64,000 bases of DNA from assembly GCA_937942435.1 (NCBI GenBank), contig CALDEM010000004.1:23330-87329 (forward strand), read 5' to 3'. The stretch's first letter is position 1. Every line of letters begins with the position of its first letter. The notes below the pieces were generated by a model, which was not told the DNA's origin, ran no database searches, and worked only from the letters and a program-made list of their open reading frames with translations. The translations under genes and the position numbers were made by a program. Of this stretch, positions 27,872-36,880 are shown piece after piece. Origin of the DNA: an uncultured Saprospiraceae bacterium. Its GTDB lineage: Bacteria; Bacteroidota; Bacteroidia; Chitinophagales; Saprospiraceae.

Positions 27872-28184
27872 GACTGATGGTTTGTTATAGAAATTAATCT
27901 ATAATCAATCATCAATGAAACGTCATCGACTAACCAAGAGAGAAACTCGATATATGACCTCAAACAAAAGTCATCGATTCAAGATAAGAGGGTTCATTCT
28001 AATTAATACTATAATAAGAGCGACCCTGCAATTGTATGTGCACTCCGCCCGCACTTTCAATTGCAACTTGTATTAGAATTAAAATAGTGTTGGTCATACT
28101 CTAGGCCATCGCGCTACCAAAGACTTGAGATATTTGATCGTTAGATTTGCAACAATATCAAAGATTTACAATCTCTGATCCCTA
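27872..28184. other. Intergenic region, 313 bases, with a compound stem-loop
   Basis: No ORF is supported. The middle holds nested inverted repeats. The outer arms are 27996-28003 and 28072-28079 (8 bp). The middle arms are 28027-28034 and 28058-28065 (TGCAATTG/CAATTGCA). The inner arms are 28038-28041 and 28051-28054 (GTGC/GCAC), separated from the middle stem by a symmetric 3x3 internal loop. It could be a small RNA or regulatory structure; the strand is not known. Confidence 0.45.
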
Positions 28185-30467
28185 CTACCCCTGCGCATCC
28201 ACCACAGCAAGAGCTACCATATCAACGATCTCTCTAACCGTAGCACCTAACTGCAATACGTGTACTGGTTTTTTCAATCCTAACATTACCGGACCTATCA
28301 TATCTATTTCAGATACCTCATGCAACAAGTTGTAGGCTATGTTAGCAGAAGATAGGTTAGGGAAGATAAGGATATTAGCTGTATGACCAGCAAGCTTTGA
28401 GAATGGGTGCATCTCTTCTAAAAGATCACTATCAAATGGCATATGCGCCTGCATCTCTCCGTCTACGATCCAATCAGGATGACGCTCATGAAGTATAGCT
28501 GTCGCCTTGCGCATCAAGACAGCCGACTCCCCATCCGCCACACTGCCAAAATTAGAATATGTAACCAAAGCGATCTTAGGTTCGATATTGAAGTGCTTAA
28601 CTGCATTGGCCACTAATTCTGAGATATCCGCTATATCAGTTGCATCTAAGTGATGATTGATAGTCGTATCTGCTAAAAACAATGGACCGTTTTGAGTCAT
28701 TAATATGTGCATCGTTGCCACCTTCTTGACGCCTTCTTTAGGGCCGATGATCTGAAGAGCTGGCCTAACAGTATCAGGGTACTTACGTGACAAACCACCA
28801 ATCATCGCATCTGCTTCCCCTTGATCGACCATCATAGCGCCATAATAATTACGCTTACGAAGCATCGCATATCCTTCTTGAAGTGTTTGCCCTTTGCGTT
28901 GTCTCTTTTTGAAGAATACTTCTCCATAAGCCTTCACCTTCTTTTCTTCGGCTTCATCAGCAGGCATAGAAGGATCTATGATTTTGACATTTGGCAGTTC
29001 GATGGTGTATTCTTCGATGAGAGCGTTGATACGTTCTATGTTTCCTAAAAGTATAGGATGCGCTATTTTTTCTTCAACAACGACTTGCGCTGCTTTGAGT
29101 ACGGAAGCGTTCTCCGCATCAGCGAAGACTACTCTTTTTGGTTCTTGCTTTGCCTTTGTCTCGATAACCTTCGTGAGGTTATTATCCAGTCCGAGCCTGC
29201 TTGATAATTCGTACTCATAAGCATCCCAGTCAGTTATCGGATGTTTAGCCACACCACTGTCCATGGCAGCACGAGCTACTGCTGGTGCTACTTCAGTGAT
29301 TAAGCGGGGATCTACGGGCTTAGGTATAATATAATCTCTTCCAAACTTGAGGTTCGCATCTCCGTAAGCCATATTCACCATGTCCGGGACTGGTTTTTTA
29401 GCAAGATCTGCTAAAGCTCTAACAGCAGCAATCTTCATCTCTTCATTGATAAAGCTACTTCTCACATCCAGCGCACCTCTAAATATATAAGGGAAGCCCA
29501 GCACATTATTCACTTGGTTAGGATAGTCAGATCTACCCGTGGCCATGATCACATCTTCTCTTGCTTCAGTCGCTTCTTCATAGCTGATCTCTGGTGTTGG
29601 ATTAGCCATTGCAAAGACGATTGGATCCTTGGCCATGGTCATTATATCAGCACCACTAAGGATACCTCCTTTTGATAACCCTATAAATACATCAGCACCT
29701 TTAAGAGCATCGACAAGGGAAGTCCCCATAGGTAGGTTATCATTTACAAACTCAGGTTTCTTTCCATTCAGATTAGTGCGATCTGGATGGATCAACCCTT
29801 TACTGTCAAACATGAATATATTGGACTTGAGCGCACCCAAAGAAGCATATAACTTATTACAGGAGATCGCTGACGCCCCTGCCCCACTCACTACGATCTT
29901 TACTTCATCTATTTTTTTGTTGACGAGTTCAAGTGCGTTAAGCAAAGCTGCTGCACTGATGATGGCTGTACCATGCTGATCATCATGCATCACCGGTATG
30001 TCCAACTCTTCTCGGAGTCGTTCTTCGATCTCAAAGCATTCTGGAGCAGAGATGTCTTCGAGGTTTACACCACCAAAGGTAGGCTCCATGATCTTAACAG
30101 TTCTCACAAACTCGTCTACATCCTTGGTATTGAGTTCTATGTCAAACACATCTATATCTGCATAAATCTTAAAGAGCAATCCTTTCCCTTCCATCACAGG
30201 CTTACCAGCCTCTGGGCCAATATCTCCTAATCCAAGTACAGCTGTGCCATTACTTATGACAGCTACGAGATTGCCTTTAGCAGTGTATTTGTAGACATCC
30301 TCTTTATTCTTAGCGATCTCAAGACATGGGATAGCCACACCTGGAGAATAGGCCAATGAAAGATCCCTTTGATTAGCAGTTTCTTTAGTTGGTACTACTT
30401 CTATCTTTCCAGGGCGACCTTTGGCGTGATAATGAAGTGCATCTTCATTCAACGATTCTTTACTCAT
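28185..30467 (-). CDS. maeB: NADP-dependent malic enzyme, phosphotransacetylase-fused (MaeB type)
   Basis: 760 residues from the ATG at 30467; a TTG at 30491 would add eight residues. Residues 1-420 form the malic enzyme ([49 protein letters not shown]). Residues about 430-760 form a phosphate-acetyltransferase-like domain ([42 protein letters not shown]). MaeB oxidatively decarboxylates malate to pyruvate, making NADPH; the PTA-like domain is regulatory in known members. It is monocistronic. Confidence 0.95.
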   Translation of the reverse strand: MSKESLNEDALHYHAKGRPGKIEVVPTKETANQRDLSLAYSPGVAIPCLEIAKNKEDVYKYTAKGNLVAVISNGTAVLGLGDIGPEAGKPVMEGKGLLFKIYADIDVFDIELNTKDVDEFVRTVKIMEPTFGGVNLEDISAPECFEIEERLREELDIPVMHDDQHGTAIISAAALLNALELVNKKIDEVKIVVSGAGASAISCNKLYASLGALKSNIFMFDSKGLIHPDRTNLNGKKPEFVNDNLPMGTSLVDALKGADVFIGLSKGGILSGADIMTMAKDPIVFAMANPTPEISYEEATEAREDVIMATGRSDYPNQVNNVLGFPYIFRGALDVRSSFINEEMKIAAVRALADLAKKPVPDMVNMAYGDANLKFGRDYIIPKPVDPRLITEVAPAVARAAMDSGVAKHPITDWDAYEYELSSRLGLDNNLTKVIETKAKQEPKRVVFADAENASVLKAAQVVVEEKIAHPILLGNIERINALIEEYTIELPNVKIIDPSMPADEAEEKKVKAYGEVFFKKRQRKGQTLQEGYAMLRKRNYYGAMMVDQGEADAMIGGLSRKYPDTVRPALQIIGPKEGVKKVATMHILMTQNGPLFLADTTINHHLDATDIADISELVANAVKHFNIEPKIALVTYSNFGSVADGESAVLMRKATAILHERHPDWIVDGEMQAHMPFDSDLLEEMHPFSKLAGHTANILIFPNLSSANIAYNLLHEVSEIDMIGPVMLGLKKPVHVLQLGATVREIVDMVALAVVDAQG

Positions 30468-30725
30468 AACAGCACATATTTTTGACCACAAATAAGAGCC
30501 TCAAATCTCAATATATTAACCGACAAAACAATGTGGTTGAGCGTTAATTGTTGCGGAATAATCTTCTACTGAATTGATATGAAGTCATATACCGAAGAAC
30601 ATCAAATTTTTATATGGTAATGCCACCGTATCAACTGCGATACAGCATATCATACTATGTCTTTTACATATTGCGGGAGATTATTTCGCTTACGCAAAAT
30701 ATTTTTATCCCATGGGCTTACGTGA

Positions 30726-31106
30726 TTAAGCGATTGCACTATTCAGATCTCCCACACTTATTCTATGGTGAGAAGAATCGTGTACGGCATTGCCATTGTT
30801 GATAACAATAATCTGAGGTGATTCATGTCGCACCCCATATCGAGAGGCTATCTCGTTGGATATAGGGCGATAGGACAAGAGATCGAGATAGTAAAAAGCG
30901 ATATCCCCTTCTAGTTTAGGCCAGTCTGACTCTAACCGGTTCTTAGCACCTGCGCTAATGCCACAAGTTGTGCTGTGCTTAAATATCACAACAGTTTTTT
31001 CTTTTGACAAAGCGTCGATCTCGTCTAATTGCTTGATGCTATCTAACATCTTCCAATCACTCATACCTGCACTCTGGCTTGCTCTTAATCTGTCTAAAAA
31101 TCCCAT
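30726..31106 (-). CDS. ytxJ: Bacillithiol-system redox-active protein YtxJ-like
   Basis: 126 residues from the ATG at 31106 (MGFLDRLRAS); a start at 31130 would add eight odd residues. Thioredoxin-like fold with a single-cysteine active site in FKHSTTCGISAGAKNRLE, the YtxJ signature; a cis-Pro loop reads HESPQIIVI. YtxJ is a monothiol bacilliredoxin-like protein thought to remove bacillithiol from S-bacillithiolated proteins. Its presence suggests that the organism makes bacillithiol, as many Bacteroidota do. Confidence 0.87.
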   Translation of the reverse strand: MGFLDRLRASQSAGMSDWKMLDSIKQLDEIDALSKEKTVVIFKHSTTCGISAGAKNRLESDWPKLEGDIAFYYLDLLSYRPISNEIASRYGVRHESPQIIVINNGNAVHDSSHHRISVGDLNSAIA

Positions 31107-31342
31107 AATCCAATAAATTCTATATGCCATTAACCATAATAGGCCGCAAAAGGTTTTCTCTTATTTAGATTCTACAAACTGATGAATAAAAAATGTCCTC
31201 TACAGAGCAGTTCAGAGTAAGGCATTAAAGAAATCTTAATGTTCGACTAACGTGGAGATTATCTATACCAGTGTGCGTACTTTTCATTGAGAGAACATCT
31301 AAACTTGTAGGGTTATAATTAATCTACTTCAAACAAAAAAGC

Positions 31343-34075
31343 ATGACAAAATTTACAAAAGCACTTGTGCTCGTCTGTCTGACTTTGCTCAGTTCAGCCA
31401 CGTATGCACAAGAAAGTGAGATGACCTTGGTCACAACTGTAGAAGGTATCTCAGAGTACAAAATGGACAATGGGATGAAAGTCTTACTCTTCCCAGACCC
31501 TTCTAAACCACAAGTAACAGTCAATGTCACCTATCTCGTTGGTAGTAGACATGAGGACTATGGCGAAACCGGTATGGCGCACTTGTTAGAACACCTGGTC
31601 TTCAAAGGCACACCTGATCACGAAGACATTGCAAAAGAGCTAAAAGATCATGGGGCTTTCTTCAATGGCACGACATGGTTTGACAGAACCAACTACTTTG
31701 AGACTCTTGCCGCAACTGAAGAAAATATAGAGTGGGCTCTTGAGATGGAAGCAGACCGGATGGTCAACTCCTTCATCTCTGCTGAAGACCTCGAAAGTGA
31801 GATGACAGTGGTCCGTAATGAATTTGAAATGGGAGAAAACAGCCCCACAAGTGTTCTTATGAAACGAGTGATGTCTGCCTCTTACCAATGGCATAACTAT
31901 GGACAGACTACAATCGGGGCAAGAGCAGATCTTGAAAATGTACCAATCGATAAACTCCAAGCCTTTTATAAAGAATACTATCAACCTGACAATGCAGTTT
32001 TGCTTGTCGTCGGAAAATTTGATGAAGAGAAAACGAAAGGAATTATAGAAAGAACATTTGGAGCCATCCCAAAACCAGAAAGAGTCCTCAATACAACCTA
32101 CACTAGAGAACCAACACAAGATGGCGAGCGCGAAGTATCATTGAGACGTGTTGGAGACGTACAGGCACTTGCGGCTATGTACCATATCTGTGCGATGGCT
32201 CATCCTGACTATGCGCCATTATCTATACTTACTGAAGTCTTAACTTCTGAACCAGGCGGTCGTCTATATAAAGCCTTAGTAGAAGAAAAGAAAACTACTA
32301 ATGTCTGGGGTTGGGCAGCTGGACTTAAAGAGCCCGGGTTCATCTACTTTGGAGCTGACATCTTAAAAGAAAGTGACATAGAAGATGCGCAGAGCACACT
32401 CACTTCTGTCCTTGACAATTTGAAAGAAAATCCTCCTTCATCCGAAGAAGTGGAAAGAGCAAAAACTACTCTTTTAAAACAATTTGAATTAGCGTTTAAC
32501 AATAGCCAACAGATAGGCGTATTTGCAAGTAATTACATCGCTTCTGGTGATTGGAGATTAGCATTCTTAGATAGAGACAGAGTCAAAGAAGCAACCTTAG
32601 AGGATGTCATCCGTGTAGCTGAAAAATACTTCAAGCCTTCTAATCGTACAGTAGGAAAGTTTATCCCAGAGGCTGAGCCAGAAAGAGTAGAGATCCCAGA
32701 AGCGCCAGACATCATGGACGTCGTTGGTAATTATAAAGGTGGTGAAGCCATCAGTCAAGGTGAAGCATTTGACCCAACGCCTGAAAATATAGAAGGAAGA
32801 CTCACAAGAGTGGTCGAGCCAAATAAAATCAACTACGCATTTATGCCAAAAGAAACGCGTGGTGATGCGGTACAAGCAGTTCTTTCTTTCAAAAATGGCA
32901 CGAAGAATAGTCTTGGCAATAATGCTTGGATACCAACTATGACTGGTAACATGTTAGACAAGGGAACCAGTACGCATACACGTCAAGAGATTAAAGATGC
33001 CTTTGATAATATGAAAGCTAATGTGCGTTTTTCTGGAAGCTATGGAAACGTAACAGTTAATATAGAAACAGAGCGTGAATATCTCTCAGATGTAATCAAG
33101 CTCGTAGGAAAGGTTTTAAAGGACCCAAGTTTTTCTGAAGGCGAATATCAAAAACTAGTAGACGAAAGATTGGCACAAATAGAAGAGCAAAAGTCACAAC
33201 CGATGGCCGTTGCTCAACAAGAGATAGGCCGTATCACTAATCCATATCCTAAGTCCGACATCAGATACAATGGTACATTTGAAGATGATGTAGAGATGAT
33301 TAAATCTATAACAATAGACGACTTAAAATCATTCTACAATAAGTTTTATGGAGCTACTAATGCTACTGCCACAGTAGTTGGAGACTTTGACCAAGAGGAG
33401 ATCCAAAGTGTACTTGAAGAAGAGTTTGGCACTTGGAAGAGCAAGACGCCTTATAAAAGAATGGATGCCATACTTTACAAAATCGAAGCTCAAAATAAAA
33501 ACTTAGAAACTCCTGATAAGGCTAATGCTGGTTTCTTTGCAGGTTCAACTTTTGCAATGCAAGACAATGATCCTGACTATCCTGCCCTTATGATGGCTAA
33601 TTACATATTTGGTGGCGGCGGGCTTAGTTCACGTTTAGCAAATAGAATCCGACAAGAAGAAGGACTTAGTTATGGAGTGGGCTCTTACATGAATGCTAAC
33701 CCATATGTTGAAAAAACAACATGGGGTGCCTATGCCATCTACGCTCCTGAAAATAAGGACGCGTTGGAAAAAGCTTTTGCTGAAGAATTAGAAAAAGCTC
33801 GAACAGAAGGATTTACTGATACTGAAGTAGAAGATGCAAAAAAGGGTTGGGTTCAAAACCAGCAAGTATCAAGATCTCAAGATGGATATCTAACCAACAC
33901 GTTAAATAGTTATCTTTCTTATGATAGAACTATGATGTGGAATGCTGAACTTGAAGAGAAGGTTTCAAAATTAACAACCGCACAAATCAATGCGGCATTT
34001 AAAAAATATGTTGTACCAGAGAATATCTCCTATGTGAAAGCAGGTGACTTTGCAAAAAGTGTCATCAAACCATAG
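31343..34075 (+). CDS. M16 family zinc metallopeptidase, two-domain, secreted
   Basis: 910 residues with a signal peptide (1-22, ending TYAQ). The first M16 domain has the inverted zinc motif HLLEH (His80, Glu83, His84) and a downstream Glu in the ENIEWALEMEADRM region. The second half (about 490-910) is a non-catalytic M16 domain with the NRIRQEEGLSYGVGS segment, whose Arg/Tyr pair binds substrate. This is the usual organisation of insulinase/pitrilysin-type proteins in which both halves close round a peptide. The signal peptide suggests periplasmic peptide degradation. It ends with an intrinsic terminator. Confidence 0.93.
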   Translation: MTKFTKALVLVCLTLLSSATYAQESEMTLVTTVEGISEYKMDNGMKVLLFPDPSKPQVTVNVTYLVGSRHEDYGETGMAHLLEHLVFKGTPDHEDIAKELKDHGAFFNGTTWFDRTNYFETLAATEENIEWALEMEADRMVNSFISAEDLESEMTVVRNEFEMGENSPTSVLMKRVMSASYQWHNYGQTTIGARADLENVPIDKLQAFYKEYYQPDNAVLLVVGKFDEEKTKGIIERTFGAIPKPERVLNTTYTREPTQDGEREVSLRRVGDVQALAAMYHICAMAHPDYAPLSILTEVLTSEPGGRLYKALVEEKKTTNVWGWAAGLKEPGFIYFGADILKESDIEDAQSTLTSVLDNLKENPPSSEEVERAKTTLLKQFELAFNNSQQIGVFASNYIASGDWRLAFLDRDRVKEATLEDVIRVAEKYFKPSNRTVGKFIPEAEPERVEIPEAPDIMDVVGNYKGGEAISQGEAFDPTPENIEGRLTRVVEPNKINYAFMPKETRGDAVQAVLSFKNGTKNSLGNNAWIPTMTGNMLDKGTSTHTRQEIKDAFDNMKANVRFSGSYGNVTVNIETEREYLSDVIKLVGKVLKDPSFSEGEYQKLVDERLAQIEEQKSQPMAVAQQEIGRITNPYPKSDIRYNGTFEDDVEMIKSITIDDLKSFYNKFYGATNATATVVGDFDQEEIQSVLEEEFGTWKSKTPYKRMDAILYKIEAQNKNLETPDKANAGFFAGSTFAMQDNDPDYPALMMANYIFGGGGLSSRLANRIRQEEGLSYGVGSYMNANPYVEKTTWGAYAIYAPENKDALEKAFAEELEKARTEGFTDTEVEDAKKGWVQNQQVSRSQDGYLTNTLNSYLSYDRTMMWNAELEEKVSKLTTAQINAAFKKYVVPENISYVKAGDFAKSVIKP

Positions 34076-34112
34076 GAACAGGACATACTATTTTTGTTAT
34101 TGAATTTTGTGT

Positions 34113-34146
34113 AAGCTCAATCTCTACAGAGGTTGAGCTTTTTTTA
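34113..34146 (+). terminator. Intrinsic terminator of the M16 peptidase gene
   Basis: Arms 34113-34124 and 34129-34140 form a 12-bp stem with one G-T pair and a TACA loop, followed by a run of T. It touches the end of the convergent lipoprotein gene at 34144. Confidence 0.85.
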
Positions 34147-34545
34147 TCGCCTCTCGTACTTATTAAAGCACTCTTCTGTGCAAAAAACAAAAGCTGGTTT
34201 TAAAATGAGATCATCTCCATCGACCTCAAAAGTAAAGTCTGAGATGTGACCCTCGACAACAACCTCAAAGCTAAAGCTAAGCACATCATCTGTTGTTACC
34301 TCCCAAGTACCAGTAAACTCCTCTTCAAAAATATAAGTAAAAGTGCCATCGCCGTCGATCCGATATACTTCTCCCCCGATCACATCTTCTACAATCAAAT
34401 CGCCACCTGCACTGAAAACACGCTGTGTGTGCTGCCATTCTCCGATAATGGAGTCGGTATTAATATTGTCTTCTATATCAGTACATGAAGAGTATGATAT
34501 GGCAAACAGCAAAAGTGGTATCAATATCCTAAACAATGCTGACAT
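34144..34545 (-). CDS. Lipocalin-like lipoprotein
   Basis: 133 residues. The signal ends in AISYSSCTD (lipoprotein Cys at about 21). The mature part reads IIGEWQHTQ, YRIDGDGTFTYIFEEEFTGTWEV and DLILKPAF, the strand pattern of the small Bacteroidota lipocalin-like family (a GxW-type start, then antiparallel beta-strands). Two cysteines near the C-terminus (FCTEECFN) may form a disulphide. The ligand is unknown. Confidence 0.75.
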   Translation of the reverse strand: MSALFRILIPLLLFAISYSSCTDIEDNINTDSIIGEWQHTQRVFSAGGDLIVEDVIGGEVYRIDGDGTFTYIFEEEFTGTWEVTTDDVLSFSFEVVVEGHISDFTFEVDGDDLILKPAFVFCTEECFNKYERR

Positions 34546-34629
34546 AAATTTTTGGCTTGTTTGGGATACTACGTTGTAGATCTATATTAGGTTGGGTGTA
34601 TGTATACCTATACTTGCTAAGTGATCCAC

Positions 34630-35412
34630 TCACAACTCAACTCCCCAGCCATCATAAGAACCCTCAATAGACAAAGCCTTCTGATGAAGCCTTAATGTTA
34701 TATTGCTCAACCGTTCTAAATGCAACATGTCCTTTCTGGAAAAAGATATCACATATGGAAGCGCAGCTTTTGAGTCAAGCGTATTATCAAGAATCTTATA
34801 GTTATTCTGAATCAAAAATCTTCTAAACTCGTGCCGGTCTTCTTCACTTGAAAAGGATGCAAAGTGCTCAAGCAATACCTTCTCTTTAAAACTAAAACCT
34901 TCATCATGGAGTTGATTAAAAGCACGCTTGTTAATCATGGTCTGTAGTAAGAAGTCATCCGGATAGATTAACTCGAGATATACTTTCCAGTCTTTGTCTC
35001 TTAAGATTTTATAATCAAGTGAGAGACCGTATAGTGCTTCAAGGATTTGATATGCAACTACCGAATCTTGGATATAGTAGTAGTTTTTAACTTCACATTG
35101 ATAAAGTAGTGTGCCTACATCTTCTACATACATAGCAGTTGATAATATACTGTCTATATCTAGTGCTCGCTCTTCAGAGAGCCTTAAGTCGTCTCCTATA
35201 AGCAGACCGTTATCATCGCACTCTATGCCTGACTGTGCAACCTCTAATAAAAAAGGAAGCTCATCAATCGGTGCCAACTTCTTGATATCTTGATTGAAAG
35301 ACATGATGCCGGGCTCGTTCTCCCATGTTGCTTCATATTGTCCCCATTGAGCACTTAGACTCAGAGACGTCATAGAAAGAAAAACAACTATTATAATTCT
35401 GAAAGAGAGCAT
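34630..35412 (-). CDS. Exported DUF695/RraB-like two-domain protein
   Basis: 260 residues with a signal peptide (1-21, ending SLSAQ). The N-terminal half (WGQYEATWENEPGIMSFN through LLYQCEV) resembles DUF695. The C-terminal half (FKEKVLLEHFASF, EEDRHEFRRFLIQNNYKI and the final SYDGWGVEL) resembles RraB, the ribonuclease E inhibitor fold. Known RraB proteins are cytoplasmic, so the signal peptide is odd and argues against an RNase E role. The family assignment is from pattern only. Confidence 0.6.
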   Translation of the reverse strand: MLSFRIIIVVFLSMTSLSLSAQWGQYEATWENEPGIMSFNQDIKKLAPIDELPFLLEVAQSGIECDDNGLLIGDDLRLSEERALDIDSILSTAMYVEDVGTLLYQCEVKNYYYIQDSVVAYQILEALYGLSLDYKILRDKDWKVYLELIYPDDFLLQTMINKRAFNQLHDEGFSFKEKVLLEHFASFSSEEDRHEFRRFLIQNNYKILDNTLDSKAALPYVISFSRKDMLHLERLSNITLRLHQKALSIEGSYDGWGVEL

Positions 35413-35440
35413 TTACGAAAGTGTATGAGGCCTATAACTT

Positions 35441-36721
35441 CTATGTTTTGCGCTTTTTCTTCTTAGCCGCGGGAAACAATACATTATTTAGAATCAACCG
35501 ATATCCCGGTGATGTCGGATGTAAGTTTAGATCTGTCTCTGGATCATCAACAAAGTGTCTGTAGTCCTCTGGATCATGGCCCCCGAAAAATGTCCAAGTG
35601 CCGTATCCAAATGTTCCATGGATGTATCTAGCTTCATTGACACTTTTATTCTCACCCATGATCAATACATCAGATTTGATATGATCCTTGTCATATGCTG
35701 TTGTTTGGCCCATGAATCCCTTAACTGTTCGAGTATGATTTTGCGTAAGCATCGTCGGGATGACATCCCACTTAGCAGAAAAGTCAAATAGTGTAAAATA
35801 ATCAACCTCAGGTTTGACCGCTCTTTTTTGTGGAGACATATCGATAGATGAGTACTCATACTCCATAGGGTTCTTAACTAATGTAAAGTCCTTAAAGGCA
35901 AAACTTTGTGAGAAGTCGAGCTTTGACTGAGCATTAGGATCTGCACTATCCCCATCATACATCTTCTCGCAGATGTCAAGTCCTGCTGCTGCGAGTGCAA
36001 TGTCATATGAATCTGTGGCACTACACATCGCAAACATAAATCCGCCTCCTTCTACATACTCTTTAATTTTTTGCACCACTGACAACTTCAACTGTGACAC
36101 TTTAGCGAAACCCAGACTTACAGCCAACTCCTCCATCAATCGTTGATTCTCTCTATACCACATCTCAGTATGATATGATCTATAAAACTTGCCATACTGT
36201 CCCGTAAAGTCTTCATGGTGAAGGTGAAGCCAGTCATATTCTGCTAATCTGTCTGTTAGCACATCCTTATCATATATCGTCTCATATGGTATCTCTGCAT
36301 AGGTCAGGACCATAGTAACAGCGTCATCCCATGGCTGAACCCTATCTCCGCGTGCAGTGAACTCTGGTGTATATACGGCGATCTTAGGTGCCTTTTCGAG
36401 TTTGACTACATCCTGATTTTGCTCTGGATTAGCGATTTTGTTTCTTATTGAAGCGAACTCACCATTGCTGATCACCTTATAGTTAATGTTACGGATTTTG
36501 CACTCTGCTTCTGCTACACTTGTATGCTCAAAGGCAAATGACCCACCTTGATAGTTAAGTAGCCAATAAGCTTCTAATCCCTTCTCAAGGATCCAATAGG
36601 TCATGCCATAGGCCTTAAGATGACTCTTTTGTTGCTCCGCATCCATCGGTATAAGGATGTAAGAAGCCGATGCCATCTGCGCCATCATCACGAATATTAG
36701 CATGCAGATCAACCTATTCAT
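35441..36721 (-). CDS. Conserved exported protein of the family usually labelled asparagine synthetase B
   Basis: 426 residues with a signal peptide (about 1-19, ending ASAS). It matches from memory a well conserved Bacteroidota family: MTYWILEKG, YWLLNYQGGSFAFE, LEKAPKIAVYTP, WLHLHHEDFTGQYGKF, GGGFMFAMCSATDSYDIAL and HPTSPGYRLILNNVLFPAA. Neither an N-terminal nucleophile Cys nor a PP-loop ATP site is present, so synthesis of asparagine is not supported. The middle resembles a class I glutamine-amidotransferase-like fold (MCSATDS). It is divergent from the VWA gene. Confidence 0.75.
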   Translation of the reverse strand: MNRLICMLIFVMMAQMASASYILIPMDAEQQKSHLKAYGMTYWILEKGLEAYWLLNYQGGSFAFEHTSVAEAECKIRNINYKVISNGEFASIRNKIANPEQNQDVVKLEKAPKIAVYTPEFTARGDRVQPWDDAVTMVLTYAEIPYETIYDKDVLTDRLAEYDWLHLHHEDFTGQYGKFYRSYHTEMWYRENQRLMEELAVSLGFAKVSQLKLSVVQKIKEYVEGGGFMFAMCSATDSYDIALAAAGLDICEKMYDGDSADPNAQSKLDFSQSFAFKDFTLVKNPMEYEYSSIDMSPQKRAVKPEVDYFTLFDFSAKWDVIPTMLTQNHTRTVKGFMGQTTAYDKDHIKSDVLIMGENKSVNEARYIHGTFGYGTWTFFGGHDPEDYRHFVDDPETDLNLHPTSPGYRLILNNVLFPAAKKKKRKT

Positions 36722-36880
36722 ATCTATTTCTTTTCTATTGACCCTATACTAACGCATCCCAAAGAAAAATAGTCACAGAAATGGCAATAATTATTATTTA
36801 CTTAATAGATAGAATTCTTCCAAACGCACGTTCATAATATTATCATCTTTGCATCTCATTTTTGATCACAGAAAGATTTA

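Noticed and set aside
30614..30802. 62-codon plus-strand frame between maeB and ytxJ
   Set aside because: Composition is random-like, no family pattern, and it runs antisense into ytxJ.
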